From NCBI GenBank assembly GCA_951812925.1, contig OX638369.1:45379061-45443060 (forward strand): 64,000 nt of DNA, in the 5' to 3' direction. The notes beneath the pieces were generated by a model. It saw only the letters and a list, made by a program, of their open reading frames with translations, did no database searches and was not told where the DNA came from. The translations under genes were made by a program, and so were the position numbers. Shown here one piece after another: positions 34,776-44,875 of the stretch (positions are counted from its first letter, which is position 1; each line of letters begins with the position of its first letter). Origin of the DNA: Calliopum simillimum. Taxonomy: Eukaryota > Arthropoda > Insecta > Diptera > Lauxaniidae.

Positions 34776-35087
34776 TTAAATGTGTGAACTCAACTTAAGG
34801 TGTTCATTTATTTGTAATTTAATGGGATTATGTGGTCGAATTCGGATTATGCATCGAAAAGTTCGTTGATAGTTACTAATTTTGTGTATGGTAAATGGTT
34901 TTTTTGATTTTGGTAAAACTGTAAGATTAATAAAAACTCTATCAAAATTGCTTTTACGACTTTTTTTTATAACTTTGCAACAATTGACTTGATATTTAAA
35001 TTTGAGATAATTGAACATAAAAAAAAACTCCAGATTTGAACTCACTTCTTCAAAGCTGCTTGCGGATGTTCTGTAGAATATGAGCAC
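34776..35087 (-). pseudogene. Inverted fragment of a Penelope-like ORF, N-terminal part
   Basis: The minus strand encodes a 103-codon frame ending IKLQINEHLKL, which matches IKLQINEHLKLKK near the start of the plus-strand element (32756-32790). Upstream of this the fragment carries sequence from the part missing in the main copy (VIKKSRKSNFDRV, TVLPKSKKPF). The two pieces therefore overlap by about 34 bp of near-identical DNA in opposite orientation. Penelope elements often end in such partly inverted copies. Confidence 0.75.
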
Positions 35088-36522
35088 TTGACTGAGATGA
35101 TCTGAATCTGTTTTTATATGAAAAGATTCTTCATTCTTACAAATAAATTTGGTAACTATATTACAAACTGTTACATTGCATATTGGGTATTTAAATTTTC
35201 ACCAATTTCCACAATTGTGAATCTGAATCCTGCAATAAGTTGCTGCCATCACTTACGGTGCGAAATTGCAGCTGACTATCAAATGTGAAAACAAAAGCTT
35301 TCAATAAAAACATAAGCTAAAACCATAAAAAAGGAAAGCAGTCAGCGTGCAATTGTCACTTGTTTTAACATTTGACAGCAGCTGCTGTACGCTGCAACAC
35401 CTGAGCAACATCACGCTTGACGCAATTGCTTGTTGTTTTTGTTGCTGTTGTTGCGAATAAATTGCTGCATTCAAATGGGGTGACAATTGCAGGATTGTTG
35501 CCGACATTTGTGTTGCTTTCGTTTCGTTGCTTTGTCAGTAAGCAGCAGCAGCAGCAGCTGCTGTTGTGTGATGCACGTACAGTAAAATTGCAGAGATTTG
35601 CAACAAAACGATTTGAAGAAATGCAACAACAACAAAAGCAACCGAAATAAAAACATAAACTATTGACAATTTACAATGTTATTTTGGAGACAAATACAAA
35701 AAAAAAATATACCATCTGAGGAGAAACTACAACAAAGTGGAACAAATTTTAGCATCAATTTTTGATGCAAAAGAAATTGTTGTTTATTTATGGTTTGTTG
35801 TAAAAAATTTGTATCTGCTCAATCCGTTTTGTATTTGTGTTTTTATAACCCCTTTTTTTTGCTGTTAAAAAATTGATATGACCCAATTTCTTCAAGAGAT
35901 TTTACTTTATTTCCATATCACACGCACGAATGAATATCTTTCTATCTACGTATTGGTATCTAAATATTTATTGTTGGGAAAATCACAAATGCTATTACGC
36001 ATGTCAACAAATTTAAATTTATTTTCGACACAAAGTAGCAAAACTTAAGATTTCCGCAAATAAATCAAATAAACCGCAGAACAAAAAGATTAATCGATAG
36101 CGCTTTATAAAGATTTATGTCGGGAAAATCACACAAAAGATTTTAAACGAAAGTGTCAAACATTTGACACCGTCTATTTGTCTGTCTGCTGGTAGTATAT
36201 GTAACAAACTTATACGTATATGTATGTGTATTGCGCAATATGCTTGATTGAGTTTTTGTTTTGAATTTAAGAAATCATTCATTTCAAAAAACCCCATTAT
36301 GTTTTGTCACCCCCACCCTCCCACGCATGTCGTTTGTCAACATTTTGTAAATTTGCAGCCATTAATCATATCATGTGAGTTGTAATTTAACACAAATTTA
36401 GACACAATAAAATAATTGCAGGGAACCCACGCTCTGATTGAAAGTGACATACTCTGTTTCGAAATGGCATTTAGATAATTCAAATTTACATTTATAGTAT
36501 TTGAAGAAAATTCTTCAGTCTG
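35088..36522. other. Non-coding region with CAG/TTG triplet tracts
   Basis: 35380-35640 is rich in GCA, TTG and CAA triplets, including (GCA)n near 35540. Frames here (both strands) give glutamine or leucine runs without a domain. Nothing else is recognised. Confidence 0.45.
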
Positions 36523-37255
36523 CATATCGATACCTTAGAGCGCTATAGTCCTATCTCCACTTTTTGCGATTTTGAGATTTTTTCAGTTATGGTAACATTG
36601 TGGGCTTCTTTACCGTGTGGAAAACTGTGTGATGTCAAAATACCACTAAAACACCAAAATATTCGAAAATTAAAAAAAATCCTATCTCCAAACTGTAATT
36701 TTTTCAAGAGCGCTACTGTCCTATCTCCACTGAATATTCAAATAAGTCACATTTTTGAAGAAAATTCTTCGTTTATTCGCGTTTTCTTCGCGTTTCCTGA
36801 CTTTTTGCGACATTTAAGTGAAGAAATTTGGTTACACCCAAGGCTCCACTCTTGTTTGTCGGAACCAAAAATTCAAAAATTCAAAGAAAAAAAAAAAAAA
36901 AAAAAAATTCGTTTTTTTTGTGTTTTCCACGCGTTTCATGACTTTTTACGACATTTTAGTGGAAAAAATTCAAAAAATGTACTAAATACGTCGTTTTTTC
37001 CAATAGTAGTGGAATTTTGAATAAGGGCAAAAGTAATGACATACTATAAATTGGCTGGGATTTCGTTAGAAGTTAATAAAATTGGTTAAAAAACTTAAAT
37101 TATGTTAAAATATACTACAGGTAACAATTTTGCATATATCGTTATATCAAAATAGCAGCCAATCCTAAATAACCACTGTTTGAAATCTTCTTTTTGCATT
37201 TCCCAACAATTGGAAAAATGGAGATAGGACTATAGCGCTCTAAGGTATCGATATG
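36523..37255. mobile_element. TIR element with CCTATCTCCA motif array (733 bp)
   Basis: Perfect 37-bp inverted ends run CATATCGATACC, TTAGAGCGCTATAG, TCCTATCTCCA (36523-36559 and 37219-37255). The terminal phrase GAGCGCTACTGTCCTATCTCC recurs inside near 36709-36729, and CCTATCTCCA again at 36681. The outer TATCGATA is palindromic, so it could be an 8-bp target duplication or part of the TIR; this cannot be decided from one copy. No protein is recognised. A 143-codon frame at 36589 is A-run-rich and unconvincing. Confidence 0.82.
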
Positions 37256-37477
37256 TTCTACCATATCTGGATAAGAGTGATTTCTTTACATGAAGCAAAA
37301 CACGCCAAGCGTACCAGCTGAACATTTTTTTTTTTGTCTCCGATTTCGCTCAAATTACAGGGTGTTGAGTTTGGCATTTTAAGTCATTTTCATGAAAAGG
37401 GTGTTTTTTCAAAAATTTATAGCTTACCCCAAAGTTCGTAAATTGATATATCTAAGTAACTGGTCCCACTTATTTTT

Positions 37478-38125
37478 ATACCCTACACCCAGGGTCCTTC
37501 CGTTTGTAACGCAGAGAAGGAGGCGTGGCAGATATAGAAAAGTATATATATTCTTGATCGGCGTCACCTCCTGAGTCGATATAGCCATGTCCGTCTGTCT
37601 GGCTGCCTGGCTGGGTGACTAGCTGGATGGCTGTGTGCGGAAATACACTTTTTGGGAAAACTAAGCAAGATAATTCAATGAAATTTGGTGCACAGCCTTC
37701 GGCGTCAAAGTTAGCTCGGGGGATTGAAAATGAGCGAAATCGGTCAATGAACACGCCTACCACCCATGCAAAAAATATATTCAAAATGCAACTTTTTGAG
37801 TTTTTTTCACGATAATGCAACCAAAATACACATAAATACTACGAATTTTAAGCGCAAGCTTTGAACAAAAACCAGGGGAGATCGGACAAGAGAGCGTGGC
37901 ACCTCCCATATAAGCAAAAACTTCAAAACGCTATACTGAAAGCGTTTTTTAGATAATCAAATTAAATTTTACTCAAATGCTAAGAACTATAAATTCAAAC
38001 TCTGAGAAAAAACTGGGTGAATTTGGACAAGAGGGGGTGGCACCTCCCATATAAGCAAAACTTTCAAAATACTGCTGTGTAGGGTATTTAATGTTTGGCC
38101 AGGCCAAAGGTAACACCCTTACTAG
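37478..38125 (+). mobile_element. Mini-me-like element inside foldback copy A
   Basis: The most complete copy in the window. It starts ATACCCTACACCCAGGGT. Next come GGCGTGGCAGATATAGAAAA, a TA tract and the core CTTGATCGGCGTCACCTCC, GAGTCGATATAGCCATGTCC. A short GTCTGTCTGGCTGCC tract follows. The body has units with GAGCGTGGCACCTCCCATAT. The end is GCCAGGCCAAAGGTAACACC then CTTACTAGT. The TA-core-GTCY order is the described mini-me layout in Diptera. No protein. Confidence 0.82.
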
Positions 38126-38850
38126 TTAAGTGTTCTTTTCACAAAAAAATATTACTTGGTGAAAGAAATTTTTTTTGCACCAAAATTTTTAAATTTGAAA
38201 ATACTTTAAATTTTTTTTAAAAAAACCAACTTAAATTTTTTTTCAAAATACTCTAAATTAAAGCTTTGAAATTATATTTCGGTCGCTAGATGAGAGTTTT
38301 TGGCTTTTGGACACCCGCGGCAGGCAAAACTCTTTGTGTACTCAAGAGGAAGGCATCTTACGAAAAAAGTGTACGAAGCATAAAATGCTTAGAATCGTTC
38401 AAGAAATACGTGTGAAGTTTTTGGAATTTTTTTTGGAAAGTTAAAAAAAAATTTTTTTTCTTTGAATTTCTTTTTTCAATTATTCAAAAAAAAAAAAAAG
38501 TTTAAAAAAATTCCATAAAATTTCTTGAACAATTCTAATCATTTTATTACTAGTACACTTTTTTCCTAAGATGCCTTCGTCTTGAGTAAACAAAGAGTTT
38601 TGCCTGCTGCGGGCGTTCAAAAGCCAAAAACTCTCATCTAGCGACCAAATTCCATCTTGAGTTATACATCATTTTAAAGCTTATAAATTATGCTTTAATT
38701 TAAAGTACTTTTGAAAAATAGTTTAAGGGGGGTTTTTTAAAAACAATTCAAAAGGATTTTTAAGTCTAAAAAATTTTGGTGAAAAAAATTTTTTTCACCA
38801 AATAATACTTTCTTAAAAGAAGAACACTTAAAAATAAATTGGACCAGTTA

Positions 38851-40148
38851 CCGTAAGCAGGGGTGACTTTGATACAAAAAATCAGAACTTTCAAGTTTAG
38901 GAGCTTATAATTTCAACAATTTTAATAAAGTTATTGGTTTCATTGCTTTAAATTTTTTGTGGGAGTTTCAGCTTTAATCTCATGCAATACAATTTTTACG
39001 AAGTAATTACAGTTATTTTAAAATAATATTTTAGTAAGTAGGTTAAATTCACCTCAAGGGTGGGGTGACTTTAACCGAAAAATTTCATTCATTGATTTTA
39101 CACGTTATACCTTTAATGATGCCAAATTAGAGTATCAGATTTTGTTAATTTAAGTTCTCTTAACATTTTGGTATGTTTATATAGGCAATCGGCCTAGGTT
39201 ATGCGATGTTTTCGAGGACGAGATTAAAAAAAAAACTAAAATTTTTAATAAATTCGCTTTCAGCCTTTGGAATGTTTTATTTATTTGTATATATGTTACA
39301 CTAAATAACAATACTGATATTAAAGGCTAAGCAAAACTTAAAAATCCACAAAAACAAGATAAAAATCCATTGAAAATTAGAAAACAAAAAGTACTGGATT
39401 CAAAAAATTTTAAAAACGAAAGAAATTCTGAGTAATTTTTCTTTAAAAATGCCTCTGTGGTTAAAGGGCTTCAGTGGCTTAATTTTTTGCAAAATTATGC
39501 TTAATAAATAATAGCAAATATCGTTTCTGGGTGGCCATTTCCAGTATTGACCTGAGCTGGTCATACATTCCACATTTGCTCCTTCATTGTCGATGTTGGC
39601 AATCACACAGTTCATCATACCCAGTGTCTTGGACGTTAATTTGGCCCAAGTTTGGGTTTCTTTCGAGCCAGCGTAACATCACAAAACTTCTTGGGGGTGG
39701 CTTTAGACCGGTTCAAGGTCACCCCAAATACCTTGTTTTCTAAAATACTCCCATATAAATATGCATTAAAAATAATTAAAGGCAAATATATCCATCAAAA
39801 TCGATTGATTAATGAAGAAAATTAAATAATAGTTCTAATGATATCACTCACCTAATGCCACCAATTTTCCTTCTAGTCAATAAAAAGTAATATTCTGAGC
39901 ATTAACAAATGCGACATAAGACAACTTCTAGAAAATGCATCAATGCATCTGAAAATTCGGACCCAAATCAAATATTGAAAACAGACGCTTAAATCCAATA
40001 CTTCAAGGATACTGATTGACTCAATACAAATCGATAACTAGTCTTTGAGATGATAATATAACGATTTGAATCTTTTTTTCCTTGCCGGTTAAAGTCACCC
40101 CCAGATGTTAAAGTCACCCCCAGATGTTAAAGTCACCCCTGCTTACGG
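38851..40148. mobile_element. TA-flanked element with GGGGTGACTTTAA motif array, pogo-like (1298 bp)
   Basis: Ends CCGTAAGCAGGGGTGACTTT and its complement are flanked by TA (38849-38850 and 40149-40150). The unoccupied foldback copy at 30430 confirms the site. GGGGTGACTTTAAC-like words recur near 39060, 39700-39725 and as three tandem copies at 40090-40140. It carries a transposase-like C-terminal fragment on the minus strand. The TA target and that fragment point to the pogo/Tigger branch. Confidence 0.82.
39400..39740 (-). pseudogene. Transposase C-terminal remnant, possibly pogo-like
   Basis: The minus strand reads NKVFGVTLNRSKATPKKF, then after stops or shifts TLGMMNCVIANIDNEG and YWKWPPRNDICYYLLSIIL. 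The WxWPxxxDI pattern near the end resembles a C-terminal module common next to insect DDE transposases of the pogo/Tigger kind. I am not certain of the family. The catalytic core is not visible. Confidence 0.4.
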
Positions 40149-40368
40149 TATATACAAACTTTGGTGTTAGCTATAAATTTTTGAAAAAACACCCTTTTCA
40201 TAAAAATGACTAAAAACGCCAACTTCAACACCCTATATTTTGAGAGCAAATAGTACTAGAACCAAATTCTCCCGGATTATTGTTCTTGCACTCCAGATCT
40301 ACCATATTGCCAAATTTGAGCGAAATCAGATACAAAAAAAATTTTCAACTGGTACGCTTGGCGTGTTT

Positions 40369-40908
40369 AGTTTCCTATACATATTTTTCTGGCTGAAAGC
40401 ATCACTCACTCTACGTATAGGAGATTGTAGTCCTAAGTTACTCTATAATATTTATTTAGGTAAGACTCAAAATATAAATATAATTCTCATACTTTAATAA
40501 CATATAGAGAGCTAATTTAGTAATAAATTTAAATTAAACCCCTTTGGTTTCAATTTCTATGCACCGTATTGTATACTACGAGTAAGAAGGGGCGGAAGGT
40601 ACTACCTCTGTCTTCATATTGAATTTGCTTGCGCTTGTTCTTCTAATGAACCGCTTAGGCAGAGGATTACGAAATTTGCCACTTTGCGACGGAAACCTTT
40701 AAAACGCAAAAACGTAGCGGCAGCTACCAGTACAATTTCTGTTAACTGACGCCTCCTGCAGCAACTATTCCTGTTTCTCGTGTTGTTGTTTTGGTTAAAA
40801 GCAACCACAAACAACAGACGTTATAGAGGATACAGTTGAAGAAAAACAACAACAACATCAACAATAACAACGCCAATGTCGTGAGAAAGTGCCAAGGACG
40901 TTAACAAA
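40369..40908. other. Non-coding region, nothing recognised
   Basis: CAA and AAC triplets are frequent from 40840. No gene or repeat structure is seen. Confidence 0.4.
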
Positions 40909-41412
40909 ATGGGAAACCAAAGACAAAGCGTTTTATACCCCCAAGACGCAAGATGCCATGAAGCAAATATGAAGGCAAATACTGAGAAAAACAAAGAAGA
41001 AGAAGAAAATGATGTGAGGTTGTTGGATTTTATGAAAATTTCCGCGAATTTCCTGGTTGTTCTGCTGCTGCTGTTCCAGATTCTGTTTGCTGGTTTGGAT
41101 TCATGTTTACGATGCGGTTTTCCTGTACTTAACGTTCGTTATATATTTATGTTGTTGCTCATATTGTTGTTGGCATATTCTTTGCTGCTGGTAGCTTACT
41201 TATTGTTGTTGTTGTTGTTGTTGTTGTTAACAGCAAAGCTGACGTTACGCATTCGTCTTATTAAGGTTTTGATGATTTGTTTTTCATTCCAGCAGTCGCA
41301 CAGTCTTGCAAAATATCGGAAGAAAGATGATTTACTGGATTTTGTAGACAAACAGTTTCAAATTGTGGAACCGAGAACAAGGCCCTGTAGTAAATCTTGC
41401 AATGCCATATAA
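40909..41412 (+). CDS. Hypothetical ORF, 167 codons, doubtful
   Basis: This is the longest open frame in the window that is not transposon-derived. It begins MGNQRQSVLYPQDARCHEAN after AACAAAATGGG, a good fly start context. An acidic lysine/glutamate stretch (TEKNKEEEENDVR) is followed by hydrophobic segments from about residue 45 to 125, which include a run of ten leucines encoded by a (TTG)n microsatellite. No domain is recognised and no splice pattern was established. It may be chance in triplet-rich intron DNA. Confidence 0.25.
   Translation: MGNQRQSVLYPQDARCHEANMKANTEKNKEEEENDVRLLDFMKISANFLVVLLLLFQILFAGLDSCLRCGFPVLNVRYIFMLLLILLLAYSLLLVAYLLLLLLLLLLTAKLTLRIRLIKVLMICFSFQQSHSLAKYRKKDDLLDFVDKQFQIVEPRTRPCSKSCNAI
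41203..41229. repeat. (TTG)9 microsatellite
   Basis: About nine TTG triplets, which create the leucine run in the overlapping doubtful frame. Confidence 0.85.
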
Positions 41413-41799
41413 CGCTTCATACATTCAATGGTGTCGTATATTCTTTAAAAAAACAATTTCGAATTGCTCGAAGTTATAGCGTTAGGAAATCTGAACATGC
41501 TCCAGTTATTCGTGTTGGACATGATGAATGTTAAGCATAGCACACGCAGAAAATGTTCTCACTGGTAATGGTTAGCACAATTTTTACATAGACAAAATAC
41601 CTACAATATACTTCCCTTAGTATATTTTGGTTTTTTATGGGTTTTGCTCGAAATTCATTTACTCAAATAAATAGAATGGCTGAGGAGCTTTCTTCAATAA
41701 CCTTGCTTCAATGATTCATTTGTTTTATAAAGCGACTTACATGAATTCTCTTGATAAAATTCAACTTTCTTGGCTGCAATAATGCTAAAATTTGAAGGA

Positions 41800-42180
41800 C
41801 GCATATCTATTTATGTTACTAAATTGCGACACTTTTTTACACTATTTTGTGTCATTTTGTCACTTGTTTGAGACACATTTTTTGATACTTCTTATGATAC
41901 GTCACTTTTTCGACTCTTTTTCTGTGTCACTTTTTTTTATACTGTTTTTGCATCTTTTTTTTTTGACACATTTTCGGAACACTTTTTTTTTGGCAATTTT
42001 CGTCACTTATTTTCGAAATTTTTCGACAGTTTATTGTCACATTTTTTGTTGTTTTTTGACAATATTTTGCGACGCTTTTAAGTGACACTACTTTAAGTCA
42101 TTTTTGCGAAACTTTTTTGTGTCCCTCTTTTCAGCACTATTTAACGTAATTTTTTTGATACTTTTTTTAGTGCACTTATA
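41800..42180. repeat. T-rich array punctuated by GTCAC/GACAC words
   Basis: T-runs of 4-9 alternate with GTCAC, GACAC, GTGTCA or CGACA about every 15-30 bp for 350 bp. No fixed period was found, so it is a degenerate cryptic repeat. The phenylalanine-rich frame across it is a by-product. Confidence 0.55.
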
Positions 42181-42263
42181 ACTTTCCACTTTACTTCCAG
42201 TTTCGCTGCGTATTTTTTAAACTTCAAAATTTACGTACATTTTCACTTGTTTTTATACACTTA

Positions 42264-42911
42264 TGAATCAAAACACGCCAAACGTACCAGCTGAAAATTT
42301 GTTTGCCTCCGATTTCGGTCAAATTTGTCGATATGGTAGATCCGGTGTGCAAAAACAATAATCCGGGAAGATTTGGTCCTAGTACCATTTGTTGTTAAAA
42401 TACAGGGTGTTGAAGTTGGCGTTTTTAGTCATTTTCATGAAAAGGATGTTTTTTCAAAAATTTGTTTACTTTGTTTACTCAATAGGAAGGCATCATACGA
42501 AAAAAATGTACTGGGCATAAAATCGTTCAAGAAATACGTGTGAATTTTTTTTTAAGAATTTTTAAAAAAATTTAAGGGGGGTGTTTAAAAAAAAAAATCA
42601 AAAGTATTTTTAAGTTTAAAAAATTTTGCTGAAAAAAAATTTTTTTCACCAAGTAAAATTTTGTATAAAAAGAATACTTAAAAATTAAAGGGATCAGTTA
42701 CTAACATGTATCAATTTACAAAATGTGGTGTAAGCTATAAATTTTTTAAAAAACACCCCTTTTATGAAAATTACTAAAAACGCCAACTTCAACACCCTGT
42801 ATTTTAACAACAAATGTTACTAGGACCGAATGCTCCCGGATTATTGTTTTTGCACACCAGATCTACCATATTGCCGAATTTGAGCTGGTACATTTGGCAT
42901 GTTTTGCTTCA
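42264..42911. mobile_element. Large foldback family, copy B (about 650 bp, no mini-me)
   Basis: Inverted ends TGAATCAAAACACGCCAAAC and its mirror GGCATGTTTTGCTTCA. Arms carry TCCGATTTCGG, GTAGATCCGGTGTGCAAAAA, GGGTGTTGAAGTTGGCGTTT and TTTCACCAAGTAAAA. The left inner part is deleted. There is no mini-me, so AATTTTTAAGTATTCTTTTT (minus strand near 42660-42690) shows the pre-insertion site. Confidence 0.78.
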
Positions 42912-43500
42912 TATATAAAAAATATATAAAACCGAATGTTTGTATGTATGTATGTTCCTTATAGACTCCCAAACGTCTAGATCGGTGACGGCGAAAATTT
43001 ACATACTTATATAGGTTTTCGGGTATGGCGTGTGTTTCTGCATCATTAGTTTTTTAGGTTTTCTTTTTCACGGTCCACCCTTGGATATCGGTGCCAAAAA
43101 TTAAAAATTTTTTTTTTGTTTTTTTCGTGTTTTCTACGCTTGTCACGAGTTTTTACGACAATTTATTGGAAAACAATTTTTTTCACCTAAGGATACCCCT
43201 TAGATTTTTTTTTTTTTTTTTGTGTTTCAGAAAAAAATAATTTACCTATATCATATCTCTGAGAATATTTAACGGAGTTGGATCAGATTTGGTACATCTA
43301 TAAAGAGTACCTATCAGGACAAATAATGTCCAAGAGAAAAATAATCGGTGTCATATCTCTAGATGTTGTAAAGACCCTGATATGGAAGAAACAGTCTATC
43401 ATTTCTTAGACGTATAAGTTATTTTGGTCCTTTCAATTTGGAATCGCTTGACTCACTATCTGAGGTGTGTCTTAGATCCATATGGAAGTACATATATATG
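42912..43500. other. Non-coding region, nothing recognised
   Basis: Short TGTATGTATG tract near 42940, T-runs at 43110 and 43210. No gene is seen. Confidence 0.4.
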
Positions 43501-43502
43501 TA

Positions 43503-44873
43503 CATTAGGGTGGATCGCTGCTCTGTTGAGATTTTTTATTTTTACATATTCTAAATGGGCCAGTGCGGAAAGGTGCTCCGTCAATCACCTTTTAGAGGTG
43601 TATAAATATTTTTTCAAAATTTTGAGGTTTTAGTACTGCCACAAGTCAATCAAACCAAAACACATCCTGGGGATATAGGGAAAAACTCAAAGTTGGAACC
43701 AGTGGCGGATCCAGCATTGTCAAGAGGGTGGACCGATTGAGTACATTTCTAGATAGTAACAGAATGTTTTCAAAATCTTTTTATATAATTTAGGTTTGAG
43801 AGAGGGGCCGATCGCCCCATCGCCCCGCCCCCCTTGATCCGCCACTGGTTGGAACACTGAAGTGTTTTTGATGAGGTTTTGTTCGTCAACTTCTTCTGAA
43901 TTGGAAAATATGAAAATTAAAATCCAGACTCTTCCTTCTTGCGAATAAACTGGGCTTAAGCCCCTTTTTTCGAGGCATGTTTAAATTACCTATATTATAG
44001 TTACCTCGAAGTCCTGGAAATTAAAATGTTTTGATCGTTAATTTTTAAAGAGTTGGAATATAAAAAAATTTAATCGGAACAATTCCTAATTGCAAATAAA
44101 CCGATCTTAAGTGCATTTTTTCTTGGTATTTTTAAATTATTAATATTAAATCGACCTACAAATGTTGGCACTAAAAATTTTTGATGATGTTTTGTTTGTT
44201 AGCTTCTTGTGAGTAGGATAAGTCGAAGAAGTGAATCAAAACAACTCCTTCTTGCGCAAAAACCAGCTTTAAGCCCCTATTTTGCCTCTAAAAGTTTGAA
44301 TAAAACATACATTTGCTTTGTTGACTGATAAATCAGTGCAAATATTATTTCTGTCAGAATAATTTTTATGTTTTTCATATGAAATTCATAAATATACTTG
44401 CTATTGTACACAATGTGGAGGAGCGCGGCTCTATGGAGATTTTTAATTTTAGCATATTCGAAATGGGCCAGGGCAACTGAAAGGTGCGTCAAAATTGTTA
44501 GTGAAGCTGCTGCTGCGGTATGTGGTTCAGAAAGAAGAGATGGTCTCATCAGATCAAAGCTGGAATCACGAAGGACAATGCCTGTTTTTAATACTAAAAG
44601 GGAGTTCAAATTTGCTTAAAATATATTAATATTATAATAAAAATCACAATTTGGACACGTTTAAGCTCTTTTATTGACTTTATCCCATACAAAAAAACTC
44701 AACGTAATATTTAAATTTTTTTTTTTCAAAACTTCAATGTCTTTGTGGCAGTACAAAACATTGAAATATTAAAAAGTACCATATAACATTTTTATTAAGA
44801 ATATTTTTGAGCATCTTTTCGCATGTGACCCATTTCGAATATCGCAAAAAACAAATTTCGCTCCACCCTAATG
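43503..44873. mobile_element. TIR element with an internal duplicate end
   Basis: The ends CATTAGGGTGGATCG and CATTAGGGTGGAGCG (inverted) are flanked by TA (43501-43502 and 44874-44875), within TGTACA on both sides. The left-end sequence through TATTCTAAATGGGCCAG and GAAAGGTGC is repeated near 44407-44500 as TATTCGAAATGGGCCAG. The unit therefore has a second left-like end and may be two nested or tandem copies. A 148-bp hAT MITE sits inside. No protein. Confidence 0.72.
43700..43847. mobile_element. 148-bp hAT MITE with exact 8-bp duplication
   Basis: The ends CAGTGGCGGATCCAG and its near-complement CTTGATCCGCCACTG. The 8-bp target duplication GTTGGAAC is exact at 43692-43699 and 43848-43855. 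It is inserted in the TIR element around it, so it is younger than that element. Confidence 0.93.
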
Positions 44874-44875
44874 TA

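Larger units (their letters stand above)
37298..40368. mobile_element. Large foldback family, copy A, composite with two insertions
   Basis: Inverted ends AAACACGCCAAGCGTACCAG and its complement lie at 37298 and 40368. The arms mirror each other through TCATTTTCATGAAAAGGGTG, ACTGGTCC, TTTCACCAA and GCGTTCAAAAGCC, with the centre near 38450-38500. A mini-me (37478-38125) sits in the left arm and a TA-flanked element (38851-40148) in the right arm. Without these, the unit would be roughly 1.1 kb. Other copies are at 30105, 42264 and 47215. Confidence 0.8.

Noticed and set aside
35417..35656. Glutamine- and leucine-rich frames on both strands
   Set aside because: Products of CAG/TTG triplet repeats with no conserved flanking sequence.
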